DNA from: Clostridiaceae bacterium
GTDB lineage: Bacteria; Bacillota; Clostridia; Lachnospirales; Lachnospiraceae
Direction of reading: 5' to 3'
Assembly (NCBI GenBank): GCA_009911305.1
Contig: QXXC01000020.1
Location: 1-64,000 of the forward strand
Length of the DNA stretch: 64,000 bases
The notes beneath the pieces were generated by a model. It was given only the letters and a program-made list of their open reading frames with translations, was not told the origin of the DNA and made no database searches. A program made the translations under genes and the position numbers. Shown one piece after another: positions 26,206 through 33,956 of this stretch (the first letter of the stretch is position 1; every line of letters begins with the position of its first letter).

Positions 26206-27335
26206 CGTTCCTTCCCCCTTTCTGTGACAGTTCCGGCCATCTCCGGATTGTGTTCCTCCAGCTCTTTTATCATCCGGTATCCGGCGCCCTTGATATTTCC
26301 GATCCCGACCAGCAGCGCTCCGGAAGGAATCTGTTTTAAACATTCCCTGTAATCGCGCGCCACGCGCAGATCCGTCACGCCAGCCCGTGCAAAGAGGCGT
26401 TTTGGAAGCGCCGCGCCCGATCCGGTCAGGTATACGGTGTGATCCTTATAAAACGGGAAAAAATGCCGGGCGAACAGGAGGGCGCGGTCGGGCCTGTCCT
26501 CTCTGTGGTTATATAAAAAACAGAGCCCGGTGCAGGCGCTGCGGGCGTCCTCCACATTATTTTTCGTGGATTGTGGATCATTGGCCGAAAAAAGGTTCAG
26601 AAAGTGGAAAACCTCATGGCGGCCGTTCTCCATGGAGTACCGTTTGCGGATGCCGAAGTCCTCTCTGACAGCGGGAAGGCTTTTTTGAAATTCTTCCTCC
26701 GTCACGCCGAGCGAGGCGCTGACCGCCCGGGCGACGCCGATATTTTCCGAGGATGTGCCGGTGGCGGGACAGAGCGCGAGGCGGCAGTTCTTCCTTTGGC
26801 AGGTTTCGCCAAAGAGGGAGGCCGCAAGAGGATCCGCGGTGTAGAGCGTCCCGTTTTCGGGGATGGTGGATGACAGGGAGGCGGCGATCTCCTCCGGTGT
26901 ATCGCCCATCTCAAATACATGGTCATAACGGACATTGGTGATGACCGTGATATGGCTCCTTACGATCTGCTCCTGGGCGATTTTCTGGAGCTCTGGATTG
27001 ACGGCCATGCATTCCAGAATCAGAATCTGAGCGCCCTCGCGCCTGGCGCGGCGGATGATACGGAGCTGCTCATGGATATTGGCAGGCCCCAGACGCCGGA
27101 CCGGGCTTTCATGGCCGTTTACATCGATGATCATGGCGTCCGTGCCGGTTGTTTTGGTGAAAACCTTGTAGCGGGTCCGGAGCGCCGCGTCAATCAGGCG
27201 GCAGGTGGACGTCTTTCCGCGGATGCCGTTGACGTGGACGACGGCGTGGAACGAGGCCAGGCAGGAGCGGTTGATGCGGTTTTCTATGAAAAAATAACAT
27301 AAAACAGCGGCAAATAAAAAGATGAACGCATACAT
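26202..27335 (-). CDS. pgsB: Poly-gamma-glutamate synthase ligase subunit PgsB/CapB
   Basis: An ATP-dependent amide ligase of the Mur-ligase fold that elongates gamma-linked glutamate chains. The 377-residue protein has an N-terminal membrane helix (residues 2-17), the P-loop VNGIRGKTSTCRL (Gly37-Ser43), then ILECMAVNPELQ and VITNVRYDHVFEMGDTPEEIA, the family's central motifs, and VGIGNIKGAGYRMI at the end. The ATG at 27335 is chosen because GGAGGG lies 7-8 nt upstream; an ATG five codons earlier has no site. First gene of the leftward unit and divergent from the DctM-type permease gene. Confidence 0.94.
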   Translation of the reverse strand: MYAFIFLFAAVLCYFFIENRINRSCLASFHAVVHVNGIRGKTSTCRLIDAALRTRYKVFTKTTGTDAMIIDVNGHESPVRRLGPANIHEQLRIIRRARREGAQILILECMAVNPELQKIAQEQIVRSHITVITNVRYDHVFEMGDTPEEIAASLSSTIPENGTLYTADPLAASLFGETCQRKNCRLALCPATGTSSENIGVARAVSASLGVTEEEFQKSLPAVREDFGIRKRYSMENGRHEVFHFLNLFSANDPQSTKNNVEDARSACTGLCFLYNHREDRPDRALLFARHFFPFYKDHTVYLTGSGAALPKRLFARAGVTDLRVARDYRECLKQIPSGALLVGIGNIKGAGYRMIKELEEHNPEMAGTVTERGKER

Positions 27336-27438
27336 CCTGAATCCCTCCATGTGTTACGCGTGTGATATTGTAACCTCTGCGAACATCATAACAGCTTATT
27401 CCGAAAAAATCAAAAAATATTGTACAAAAATTTGAGAG

Positions 27439-27482
27439 AAAAATGGGAAAAAATAGACAGAGTACATTCCTGCCGGTATGAT
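27439..27482 (+). promoter_or_regulatory. Promoter block 1 of the PGA locus
   Basis: A 22-bp A-rich box (AAAAATGGGAAAAAA then TAGACAG, 27439-27460) includes TAGACA at 27454-27459. TATGAT follows 17 bp later at 27477-27482. The same box, with one mismatch and the same -10 sequence and spacing, recurs at 30366-30409. It would drive the permease/amidohydrolase unit with a leader of about 110 nt. The rest of the 264-bp divergent gap must also hold the pgsB promoter, which I could not place. Confidence 0.65.
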
Positions 27483-27599
27483 GTTAAGCATAACCGATGA
27501 GGGGAGAAGAGGAGGGACAGGATATGGGAAGAAACGGGCCGATATAGGCAGAAAAAGTATGGAACAAAGGGAATATTTTTCAGAAAGAAGGAGAAAACA

Positions 27600-28868
27600 G
27601 TGAGTCACGAACTTATCGTATTTATCGTAATGATCGGTATCTTTATGCTGGGCTGCTTCCTTGCAAAGCTTCCGGTGGGCGTGTCAATGATGCTGTCCGC
27701 GATCGGGGGATGCCTGGCCGGCGGCGTGGGGATTCCCGTCCGCCATCTGGTAGAAGGTACGTTTTCGTATGTGGATACCATTCTTGTTATTGTCACAGCC
27801 ATGGTATTTATGAAGGTGGTGGAGAAATCAGGAACACTGGATGCTTTAAGCGCCTTAATTATTAAAAAATTCCATAAGCATCCCGCCATTCTTCTGATCC
27901 TGATCATGATTGTCATCATGTTCCCGGGCATGATCACCGGTTCCTCTACGGCAGCCGTTCTGTCAGCGGGAAGCATCATGGCCCCTGTGCTTCTGATCAT
28001 GGGCCTGGACAGTGTTACCGCAGCGGCCCTGATCGCCATGGGCGCGCTCCTGGGCATGATCGCTCCGCCAGTAAACCTGCCGGCGATGATCATTGGCGGC
28101 GGCATCGACGTTCCCTTTGTGGGCTTTGGCATTCCGCTGCTTTTACTGACGATCCCGGTGGCCATCTTTGCCGCGCTGTTCCTTGGGCTTAAGCAGGCAA
28201 AAAACATGGATTATGAGAAAATGGCCCCGCATCTCAACACAGAGGTGGCGGAAAAATACGGCTTCCGCGTATACATACCGCTGTTTGTGCTGGTGATCCT
28301 GATGCTTCTGACCAAGATTTTCAAGATCATCCCGGATATCGGAATGCCGCTGATGTTCCTCTTAAGCGCCGCAGTGGGCTTATTTACAGGGCGGAAGGTC
28401 CATGTGGTTCCCATGATCCAGGAAGCGCTTCACAGCGCCCTGCCGGTTATGGGAATCCTGATGGGCGTAGGCATGTTTATCCAGGTCATGACTCTGACCG
28501 GTGTGCGCGGCTTTATTGTTATGACATGCCTGGGACTTCCGGAGAATATGCGTCTGGCGGCTTCCGGAATCTCGATCCCCTTATTCGGAGCGGTATCATC
28601 CTTCGGCGCTTCCTCCGTGCTGGGCGTGCCGTTTGCGCTGGCATTTTTAAATATGGATACCGTATTTACCATTGCGGCCCTGTCATATATCGCGTCGCTG
28701 GGAGATATGATGCCGCCGACCGCGCTGGCAGGCTTGTTTGCGGCTAAGGTAACAGGGGTTGACAATTATGTGAAGGTGTTAAAGAGGTGCCTGATCCCCA
28801 TGGCAGTGATGCTGGTGTACGGCCTGATCTTCATCTATTTCTCAAAACCCATTGCGGGACTGTTTTAA
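27600..28868 (+). CDS. DctM-type (TRAP large subunit-like) permease
   Basis: A 422-residue inner-membrane protein with about 11-12 hydrophobic segments. It resembles the DctM subunit of TRAP transporters: MLGCFLAKLPVGVSMMLSAIGG at the start, FPGMITGSSTAAVLSAGSIMAPVLL near 115, and GALLGMIAPPVNLPAMIIG near 150. The GTG start at 27600 has AAGGAG 8 nt upstream. No DctP binding protein or full DctQ is adjacent; only a 48-residue membrane protein follows. Position between PGA genes and two amidohydrolases suggests import of a dicarboxylate or amino-acid product such as glutamate, but this is inference. Confidence 0.85.
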   Translation: MSHELIVFIVMIGIFMLGCFLAKLPVGVSMMLSAIGGCLAGGVGIPVRHLVEGTFSYVDTILVIVTAMVFMKVVEKSGTLDALSALIIKKFHKHPAILLILIMIVIMFPGMITGSSTAAVLSAGSIMAPVLLIMGLDSVTAAALIAMGALLGMIAPPVNLPAMIIGGGIDVPFVGFGIPLLLLTIPVAIFAALFLGLKQAKNMDYEKMAPHLNTEVAEKYGFRVYIPLFVLVILMLLTKIFKIIPDIGMPLMFLLSAAVGLFTGRKVHVVPMIQEALHSALPVMGILMGVGMFIQVMTLTGVRGFIVMTCLGLPENMRLAASGISIPLFGAVSSFGASSVLGVPFALAFLNMDTVFTIAALSYIASLGDMMPPTALAGLFAAKVTGVDNYVKVLKRCLIPMAVMLVYGLIFIYFSKPIAGLF

Positions 28869-28883
28869 GGGAGGAACGTGGAT

Positions 28884-29030
28884 ATGATAACTTTGATTTA
28901 CAGAGCCATTGCGCTTTTGTTCCTTGTATTTACGGCGGTTGACATGTATAAGGAGGAGGCGCCGTCCATGAAAATTAATAGCTGCATGGTCATGGTTCCT
29001 CTCCTGCTGCGCGTCCTGATGATTAAATAA
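28884..29030 (+). CDS. Small membrane protein between permease and amidohydrolase
   Basis: A 48-residue protein with two short hydrophobic segments (LIYRAIALLFLVFTAV and MVMVPLLLRVLMI) joined by a charged loop MYKEEAPSMK. It lies 15 bp after the permease gene with GGGAGGAA before its ATG, and its stop is 12 bp before the next gene, so it is firmly inside the operon. It may stand in for the small DctQ-like subunit, though it is far shorter than that family. I do not recognise it. Confidence 0.7.
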   Translation: MITLIYRAIALLFLVFTAVDMYKEEAPSMKINSCMVMVPLLLRVLMIK

Positions 29031-29042
29031 GGAGGAGTCGAA

Positions 29043-30185
29043 ATGGATTTTTTTAAAAAGAATAAACATCTTATGACGGCTGTCTGCGCGGCGGCAAGCC
29101 TTGCGGTGGCGGGTATTGCGGGCAAGGATTTCTACGATTTCAGGCATTATCAGGAAGTGATTATGCCCGGTCCGGGCGTTACGCGCACCTTTATGCTGAG
29201 CGATTACAATGAGAATTTAAAGGGAACCTTCGGCGACACGACGGTGTATGTGCTGGAGGGCGAGCAGGAAGGCGGGAGCTTCCTGATTCTCGGGGGAACC
29301 CACCCGAACGAGCCGTCCGGCCATATGGCAGCCATGACCATAGTGGAGAGCGGCAGGGTGGAGGCAGGGACGCTGTACGTCATTCCCAGGACGGACAACA
29401 GCGCCTTTACCCACAACGATCCCCAGGAGGGCTCACCGCACTTTTTCCACATTGACACAAAGAGCGGGACAAGGGAGTTTGTATTTGGCTCCCGCGCTTC
29501 AAACCCCATCGACCAGTGGCCGGATCCGGACGTGTACACCCACAGCTCGGGACAGACGCTTTCCGGCAGTGAGATGAGAAACATCAACCGTACATATCCG
29601 GGCGTGAAGGACGGCACCATGACAGAGCAGATTTCCTATGCCATCACGAATATGATCAATACGCTGGATATTGATATGGAGATGGATCTGCATGAGGCGT
29701 CCCCGGAGTATCCGACCATCAACGCAACCGTGGCGCATGAGCGCGCGATGAGCATGGCCTCCATGGGCATTCTGGAGCTTCAGATGGCGGGTGTGGATAT
29801 GTCCCTGGAGCCGTCGCCGGTATCCCTGCACGGCCTTACGCACCGCGAGCTGGGGGATCACACAAATACGCTGGCGCTTCTGATGGAGACCGGAAATCCG
29901 TCTCAGGGGCGTCTGCATGGAAAGACGAGCGAGGATCTTATTTTAACCGGAAAGGACGATTATTACATGAAGGCGGCCGCGGCCGGGTATCTGTATATAC
30001 CGTATGATGAGAACGGAGCGCCGCTTGAGATGCGCGTGGGACGGCATTTGCAGGGCGTGCAGGAATACATAAGAGCCTTTACGGATATGTATGGGGCCGA
30101 GAAGGGCGAGATCGTGGTAAGCGGGCTTCCGAGCTATGAGGACTTAACATCAGGCGGGCATAAGCTGGGAGAGTATTTAAACTAA
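29043..30185 (+). CDS. Secreted zinc amidohydrolase, succinylglutamate desuccinylase/aspartoacylase-like
   Basis: A 380-residue protein with an N-terminal signal or anchor (residues 11-24, MTAVCAAASLAVAGI). The zinc-site pattern of the M14-related desuccinylase/aspartoacylase family is visible: GGTHPNEPSGH (His-x-x-Glu) near residue 83, RNINRTYPG near 180, and DMEMDLHEASPEYPT with the third His near 218. The family hydrolyses N-acyl amino acids or trims small peptides. The location outside the membrane and the PGA genes next to it suggest action on a glutamyl polymer or acyl-glutamate. AAGGAGGAG precedes the ATG. It is the third gene of the rightward unit. Confidence 0.85.
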   Translation: MDFFKKNKHLMTAVCAAASLAVAGIAGKDFYDFRHYQEVIMPGPGVTRTFMLSDYNENLKGTFGDTTVYVLEGEQEGGSFLILGGTHPNEPSGHMAAMTIVESGRVEAGTLYVIPRTDNSAFTHNDPQEGSPHFFHIDTKSGTREFVFGSRASNPIDQWPDPDVYTHSSGQTLSGSEMRNINRTYPGVKDGTMTEQISYAITNMINTLDIDMEMDLHEASPEYPTINATVAHERAMSMASMGILELQMAGVDMSLEPSPVSLHGLTHRELGDHTNTLALLMETGNPSQGRLHGKTSEDLILTGKDDYYMKAAAAGYLYIPYDENGAPLEMRVGRHLQGVQEYIRAFTDMYGAEKGEIVVSGLPSYEDLTSGGHKLGEYLN

Positions 30186-30365
30186 GGGTATTTACACTTT
30201 ATTGTTTTCCAATATATTACGCGAGCGGGGATCCTGTTCTTCGGAGAGATTTTCGTAACTGTTTTTGAACGTTTACAGTTACAGGAACTCCGGGGAATGG
30301 GATTCTTGGCGTGTGTTTTGAGAAGGGAGGCAAAGGGGCAGACAGCAGGCAACATTGTCTTCGGG

Positions 30366-30409
30366 AAAAATGAGAAAAAATAGACAGGCCAATTGAAATT
30401 GTTTATGAT
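30366..30409 (+). promoter_or_regulatory. Promoter block 2 of the PGA locus
   Basis: AAAAATGAGAAAAAA then TAGACAG at 30366-30387 differs by one base from the box at 27439-27460. TAGACA (30381-30386) is again followed after exactly 17 bp by TATGAT (30404-30409). The predicted transcript would begin only about 10 nt before the ATG at 30426. Confidence 0.6.
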
Positions 30410-30425
30410 GAGGATGACAAGAATT

Positions 30426-31214
30426 ATGAGAAAACAGATTTGGGCCGCAGCTTTCTGCCTGGCGTTTTCCGCCCTGGCCTGCAAAGGTGTACGGGATGCA
30501 GGGTCAGGGGACGGGACTGAGGCAAAGGGAGCGCGGCGCAGCGAGTACCGGCTTCTGGAGGGAACCGCGCTGGAGCTCACGGCGGTCCGGATTCAGGGAG
30601 AGGAACCGGACAGTCCGGGTGAGGGCGGGACGCTTTACATTGTGGGCGGTATCCACGGGGACGAGAAAGCGGGATGGATGGCCGGGGAGCTCCTTAAGTA
30701 TATGGAGATTTCGGCCGGGACGCTTTACATCGTCAGTCCTGCGAACCGCTACGGGGCCGGGAAGGATCAGAGGAATACCAAGGAGGATCGTGATTTAAAC
30801 CGGAATTTTCCCGGCGACCCGGACGGATGTGATGCGGAACGGATCGCGTGGGCGATTTATTCGGATATCCGCGACAAAAAGCCGGATCTGGCGCTGGATC
30901 TGCACGAGGCGCGGCCGGGCGGGGAAAACAGGGATGCTCTTGGAAATTCGGTGATCTGCCAGTCGCCTGGCGGGATCGGCGATCTGGTTCTGGAGATCCT
31001 CACAAAATCAGCCGAAGGGGATATGTGCTCCGGCGCATTTACGCTTTACGGCTCGCCGCCGCCGGGCAGTATCAACCGGATCGTGACGGACGAGCTGGGA
31101 ATTCCGGTGATGACAGTCGAGACCTTTCGGGAGGATGATTTGGAAATCAGGGTGAAAAATCATCTGGAGATCGCGCGGCTTGCAATGAGATATTGCGGGC
31201 TGCTGGGCGATTAA
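30426..31214 (+). CDS. Secreted desuccinylase/M14-like zinc amidohydrolase, lipoprotein
   Basis: A 262-residue protein with signal MRKQIWAAAFCLAFSALAC, ending in a lipobox (SALAC), so it is probably a lipoprotein. The zinc pattern appears as VGGIHGDEKAG (His-x-x-Glu) near residue 81, DRDLNRNFPGDPDG near 123, and LALDLHEARPGG near 159. A Glu in MTVETFRED near 235 fits the catalytic base. It is a second, shorter relative of the enzyme just upstream, with its own promoter block. Starts further upstream (a TTG at 30393 and ATGs between) are in frame, but the signal peptide supports 30426. Expected to act outside the cell on N-acyl or glutamyl substrates. Confidence 0.78.
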   Translation: MRKQIWAAAFCLAFSALACKGVRDAGSGDGTEAKGARRSEYRLLEGTALELTAVRIQGEEPDSPGEGGTLYIVGGIHGDEKAGWMAGELLKYMEISAGTLYIVSPANRYGAGKDQRNTKEDRDLNRNFPGDPDGCDAERIAWAIYSDIRDKKPDLALDLHEARPGGENRDALGNSVICQSPGGIGDLVLEILTKSAEGDMCSGAFTLYGSPPPGSINRIVTDELGIPVMTVETFREDDLEIRVKNHLEIARLAMRYCGLLGD

Positions 31215-31247
31215 AGGATGTATTATATATTTTAAGGAGGAATTGAC

Positions 31248-31402
31248 ATGAAAAAGAACATGAAGAAGCTTCTCGCGCTTGCCATGACGCTTCCGCTGAC
31301 CGCCTGATGAAAGGGATTGTGACCTCCAACGGCATCCCGGCCTCCTTTGTGGAAAACCAGGTGGGCGCTGTAGAGCCGCTTAAGATTCTGTTTGGTAAAT
31401 AA
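31248..31402 (+). pseudogene. Internally deleted secreted-protein gene
   Basis: A perfect AAGGAGG site precedes an ATG encoding MKKNMKKLLALAMTLPLTA, a typical signal peptide, which stops at TGA (31305-31307). In the +1-shifted frame from about 31304, an open stretch runs LMKGIVTSNGIPASFVENQ and ends EPLKILFGK at a TAA (31400-31402), which reads like the C-terminus of a real protein. The pattern suggests that most of a gene for an exported protein was deleted, leaving both ends. It lies last in the rightward PGA-locus genes and might once have encoded the missing binding protein or a third hydrolase. Confidence 0.6.
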
Positions 31403-31438
31403 CAGATAACAGCAAAATGAACATAGAATAAACAGGGC

Positions 31439-31487
31439 AGGCCCCGGAAAACCTCATTCGATGACGGTTTTCCGGGGCCTCTTTTTA
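31439..31487 (+). terminator. Strong terminator closing the PGA locus
   Basis: AGGCCCCGGAAAACC (31439-31453) pairs perfectly with GGTTTTCCGGGGCCT (31466-31480), then CTTTTT. It separates this locus from the convergent chemoreceptor gene. Confidence 0.9.
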
Positions 31488-31507
31488 TCCTTGCTGATTA
31501 CGGATAC

Positions 31508-33643
31508 TTACTGCGGATTCTTTAAGCGGAATCCTTTGACGAGCTCATAGAGGCGTTTGGACAGCCCCAGAAGCTCTGTGCTTGTGCCGGCGCTTCCCTG
31601 GACGGACGCGGAGTTGGTCTGCATCGCATTGCTGATCAGATCAATATGGTCAGTCAGGTGATCAAGCACCTTCTTCTGCTCCTGCGTAGCGCTGTTGATC
31701 TGATCTACAGAGCTGGAAACCACGTTTGCGCCCTCCACGACAAGCGAGAGAGATTTGGCTGTATTGTCCGCGATCTGGATGCCGCGCTCGACAGCCTGGT
31801 GGGAGGCGGTTATCAGTTCCTCCGTCTGCTGGACGGCGTCCGCGCTCTTGGCGGCTAAGTCGCGGATCTCCTTGGCCACAACAGCAAAGGTTTTTCCGGC
31901 TTCACCGGCCCTGGAGGCTTCCACAGAGGCGTTCAGGGAGAGGAGATTCGTCTGATCCGCGATACCCTGGATGGTGCTCACGATCTTCTGGATCTCGGAC
32001 GAGGACTGCCTGATATCCGACATCGCGCTGACTAAGCTGGTCATCTCGTGATTGCTGCTCACAATCTGTTCCTTCACATTCAGCACCGTTTCATTCGCCT
32101 TTTGCGCATTGTCGGCGTTTGCCGTCATATCCTTGGACAGACCGCCGATGGAGCTGGTCAGCTCTTCAATGGCCTGCGCCTCTGCCAGAACGCTTTTGGC
32201 GAGCCCGTGCGCGTCCACGGACATGCTTTCCGCTCTCTGGGCAACCGCGTCAGCCGAGTGGTTGATCTGGTGCAGGGTGTTATTCAGCGCGCATGAGATC
32301 TTCTCAATGGAGTCCTGAATGGGAATAAAATCGCCGATATATTTCTGTGTAATATTAATATCAAGGTTATTGTTCGCCATCTCTGAGAGCTGTATGGAGA
32401 TGTCGTGGACGTAGTTGTTCATGGTTGTGCTGATGTGATTGAAGGTCTGCGCCAGACGTCCCAGCTCATCCTTGGAGTGCACATCAATATGAATATTTAA
32501 ATCTCCTGATTCCAGCCTGACGGCTCCGTCCATGATGGTCTGGATCGGGGAGAGGTATTTTTTGATGATGTAGTAAACGATACACAGCATCAGGATTCCG
32601 AATACGATAATGGCCAGGGCAAGCTTGGCAATATCGCTGATAATGGGGCCGTAAAATTCCCCTTTATCGATGGAGAGATACAGCATCCACTGATTGCCGC
32701 TGCTCAGTGTCAGGGGAACGCTCACGGAAATTCCGCGGTTTTCGGTTGCGAAATTCGTAATATGATTCTCAATGACATACAGGCTGTTTGCATGCTCGGT
32801 CTGGGACATTCCGCGCAGGCGCTCCTGCGCCTCACACATAATCTGATATCCGTTGTCTGAGGCCGGTTTTCCGACCGCGGACGGGTTGGCGCTGTCCACC
32901 AGAATCGTTGTGTCCTCTGCGAGCGCTACCATATGGGCAGATTCATAACCTGTGCCGGCGAAACGCATGGACTGCATATCGTCCAGAGCCACGTCCATAC
33001 CGGCCACGCCCATAAAATTCCCATTTACATCCCGGATGGGGGCAATGACGCTGATCATCATGATCTCTTTGCCCATCAGCTCATATACATAGGGTTCCAT
33101 CAGATAGGGCTCGCCGGTTGACTTGATCTGCTGGTAATACGCTTTCTCATAGGTGTCAAAAGCATCCTCATGCTTCTCATAGAGATAGCCGGAGCCCTCC
33201 GGATCCGGGTAAGCGATCGCCTCATAGGCAATATCCCTTTTATGTACGCTGTACGGCTCGCCGTTGGCGTCCGCAACCGTATTTTGCTCAAAATAGGCGA
33301 ATACGGTAGTAAAATTTTTATTTCCCTCTAAAATACCGACCAGGGCGTTATCAATCGCATCGCGCTGCTCCTTTGGATCCAGGGCTGAAATATTGCGCAG
33401 AGAATCCGCAAACGCGGTGGCCTTCGCATAGGAAGCTTCAACATTATTTGCAATTAAAAAGGAGTTTTCGTAAGCGACGGATACCAGCTTCTCGTTTGTA
33501 ATCTGAAGCTGGGAGCGGGCGGACAGCGAGCTGGATACCGCAATTGTTACGAGAAAGATCGCTCCAATCATGAGAGCAATTTTTGAAATGATTTTGGTGC
33601 TGAGACTTGTGCCGGAGGCTTTGAATTTGGATTGACTTGGCAT
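31508..33643 (-). CDS. Methyl-accepting chemotaxis protein
   Basis: A 711-residue transmembrane chemoreceptor. A first membrane helix (about 18-42, ISKIALMIGAIFLVTIAVSS) leads to a large extracellular dCache-type sensor (about 45-335, with TVFAYFEQN, GVAGMDVALDDMQ and other Cache-like segments). A second helix follows (about 342-366), then a HAMP domain (about 368-420) and a cytoplasmic signalling domain. Its hairpin tip reads IQGIADQTNLLSLNASVEASRAGEAGKTFAVVAKEIRDLA near residue 560. The ligand is not readable; dCache domains often bind amino acids. No chemotaxis genes are adjacent. The ATG at 33643 has a weak AAAGGAAA-like site. Confidence 0.95.
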   Translation of the reverse strand: MPSQSKFKASGTSLSTKIISKIALMIGAIFLVTIAVSSSLSARSQLQITNEKLVSVAYENSFLIANNVEASYAKATAFADSLRNISALDPKEQRDAIDNALVGILEGNKNFTTVFAYFEQNTVADANGEPYSVHKRDIAYEAIAYPDPEGSGYLYEKHEDAFDTYEKAYYQQIKSTGEPYLMEPYVYELMGKEIMMISVIAPIRDVNGNFMGVAGMDVALDDMQSMRFAGTGYESAHMVALAEDTTILVDSANPSAVGKPASDNGYQIMCEAQERLRGMSQTEHANSLYVIENHITNFATENRGISVSVPLTLSSGNQWMLYLSIDKGEFYGPIISDIAKLALAIIVFGILMLCIVYYIIKKYLSPIQTIMDGAVRLESGDLNIHIDVHSKDELGRLAQTFNHISTTMNNYVHDISIQLSEMANNNLDINITQKYIGDFIPIQDSIEKISCALNNTLHQINHSADAVAQRAESMSVDAHGLAKSVLAEAQAIEELTSSIGGLSKDMTANADNAQKANETVLNVKEQIVSSNHEMTSLVSAMSDIRQSSSEIQKIVSTIQGIADQTNLLSLNASVEASRAGEAGKTFAVVAKEIRDLAAKSADAVQQTEELITASHQAVERGIQIADNTAKSLSLVVEGANVVSSSVDQINSATQEQKKVLDHLTDHIDLISNAMQTNSASVQGSAGTSTELLGLSKRLYELVKGFRLKNPQ

Positions 33644-33780
33644 GGCCGTTTTTTTCCTTTCATAAGATTTTATAATGCGATCGTGGCTGCATTTTGCCAG
33701 AGAAAAATCATTGCTACATTATAATAGCAAAAAAACAAATTTTTAACAGCTTTTGAAATTATTTTTAACAAGATTTTAAC

Positions 33781-33837
33781 GCCTGTTTATGGGCAGTAAT
33801 GCTCAAATATGAGCGTTAAATAAGCTCAAAAATGGGC
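33781..33837 (+). promoter_or_regulatory. Upstream activator sites for sigma-54 activator (tandem palindromes)
   Basis: GCTCAAATATGAGC (33801-33814) is a perfect GCTCA-N4-TGAGC palindrome. GCTCAAAAATGGGC (33824-33837) repeats it with one change, and GCCTGTTTATGGGC (33781-33794) is a weaker third copy. Centres are about 20-23 bp apart, on one face of the helix. They lie about 40-100 bp upstream of the -24/-12 promoter, where enhancer-binding proteins sit. The remaining 313-bp gap also contains the undefined promoter of the chemoreceptor gene. Confidence 0.7.
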
Positions 33838-33876
33838 GTTTTTAAGAAAAACCCTGAATGTTCCAACCATTCAAAA

Positions 33877-33893
33877 TTGGCATGGATTTTGCT
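33877..33893 (+). promoter_or_regulatory. Sigma-54 (-24/-12) promoter of the alanine dehydrogenase-like gene
   Basis: TTGGCATG-GATT-TTGCT matches the sigma-54 consensus TTGGCACG-N4-TTGCW with one change. GG (33879-33880) and GC (33891-33892) are exactly 12 bp apart. Transcription would start near 33903, about 54 nt before the chosen ATG. Confidence 0.85.
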
Positions 33894-33956
33894 TAATATA
33901 AGTGTATCAAACGAAAAGGGTCCTCAGGGACAGAAAAAAGAATGGAGGAAATGAAG

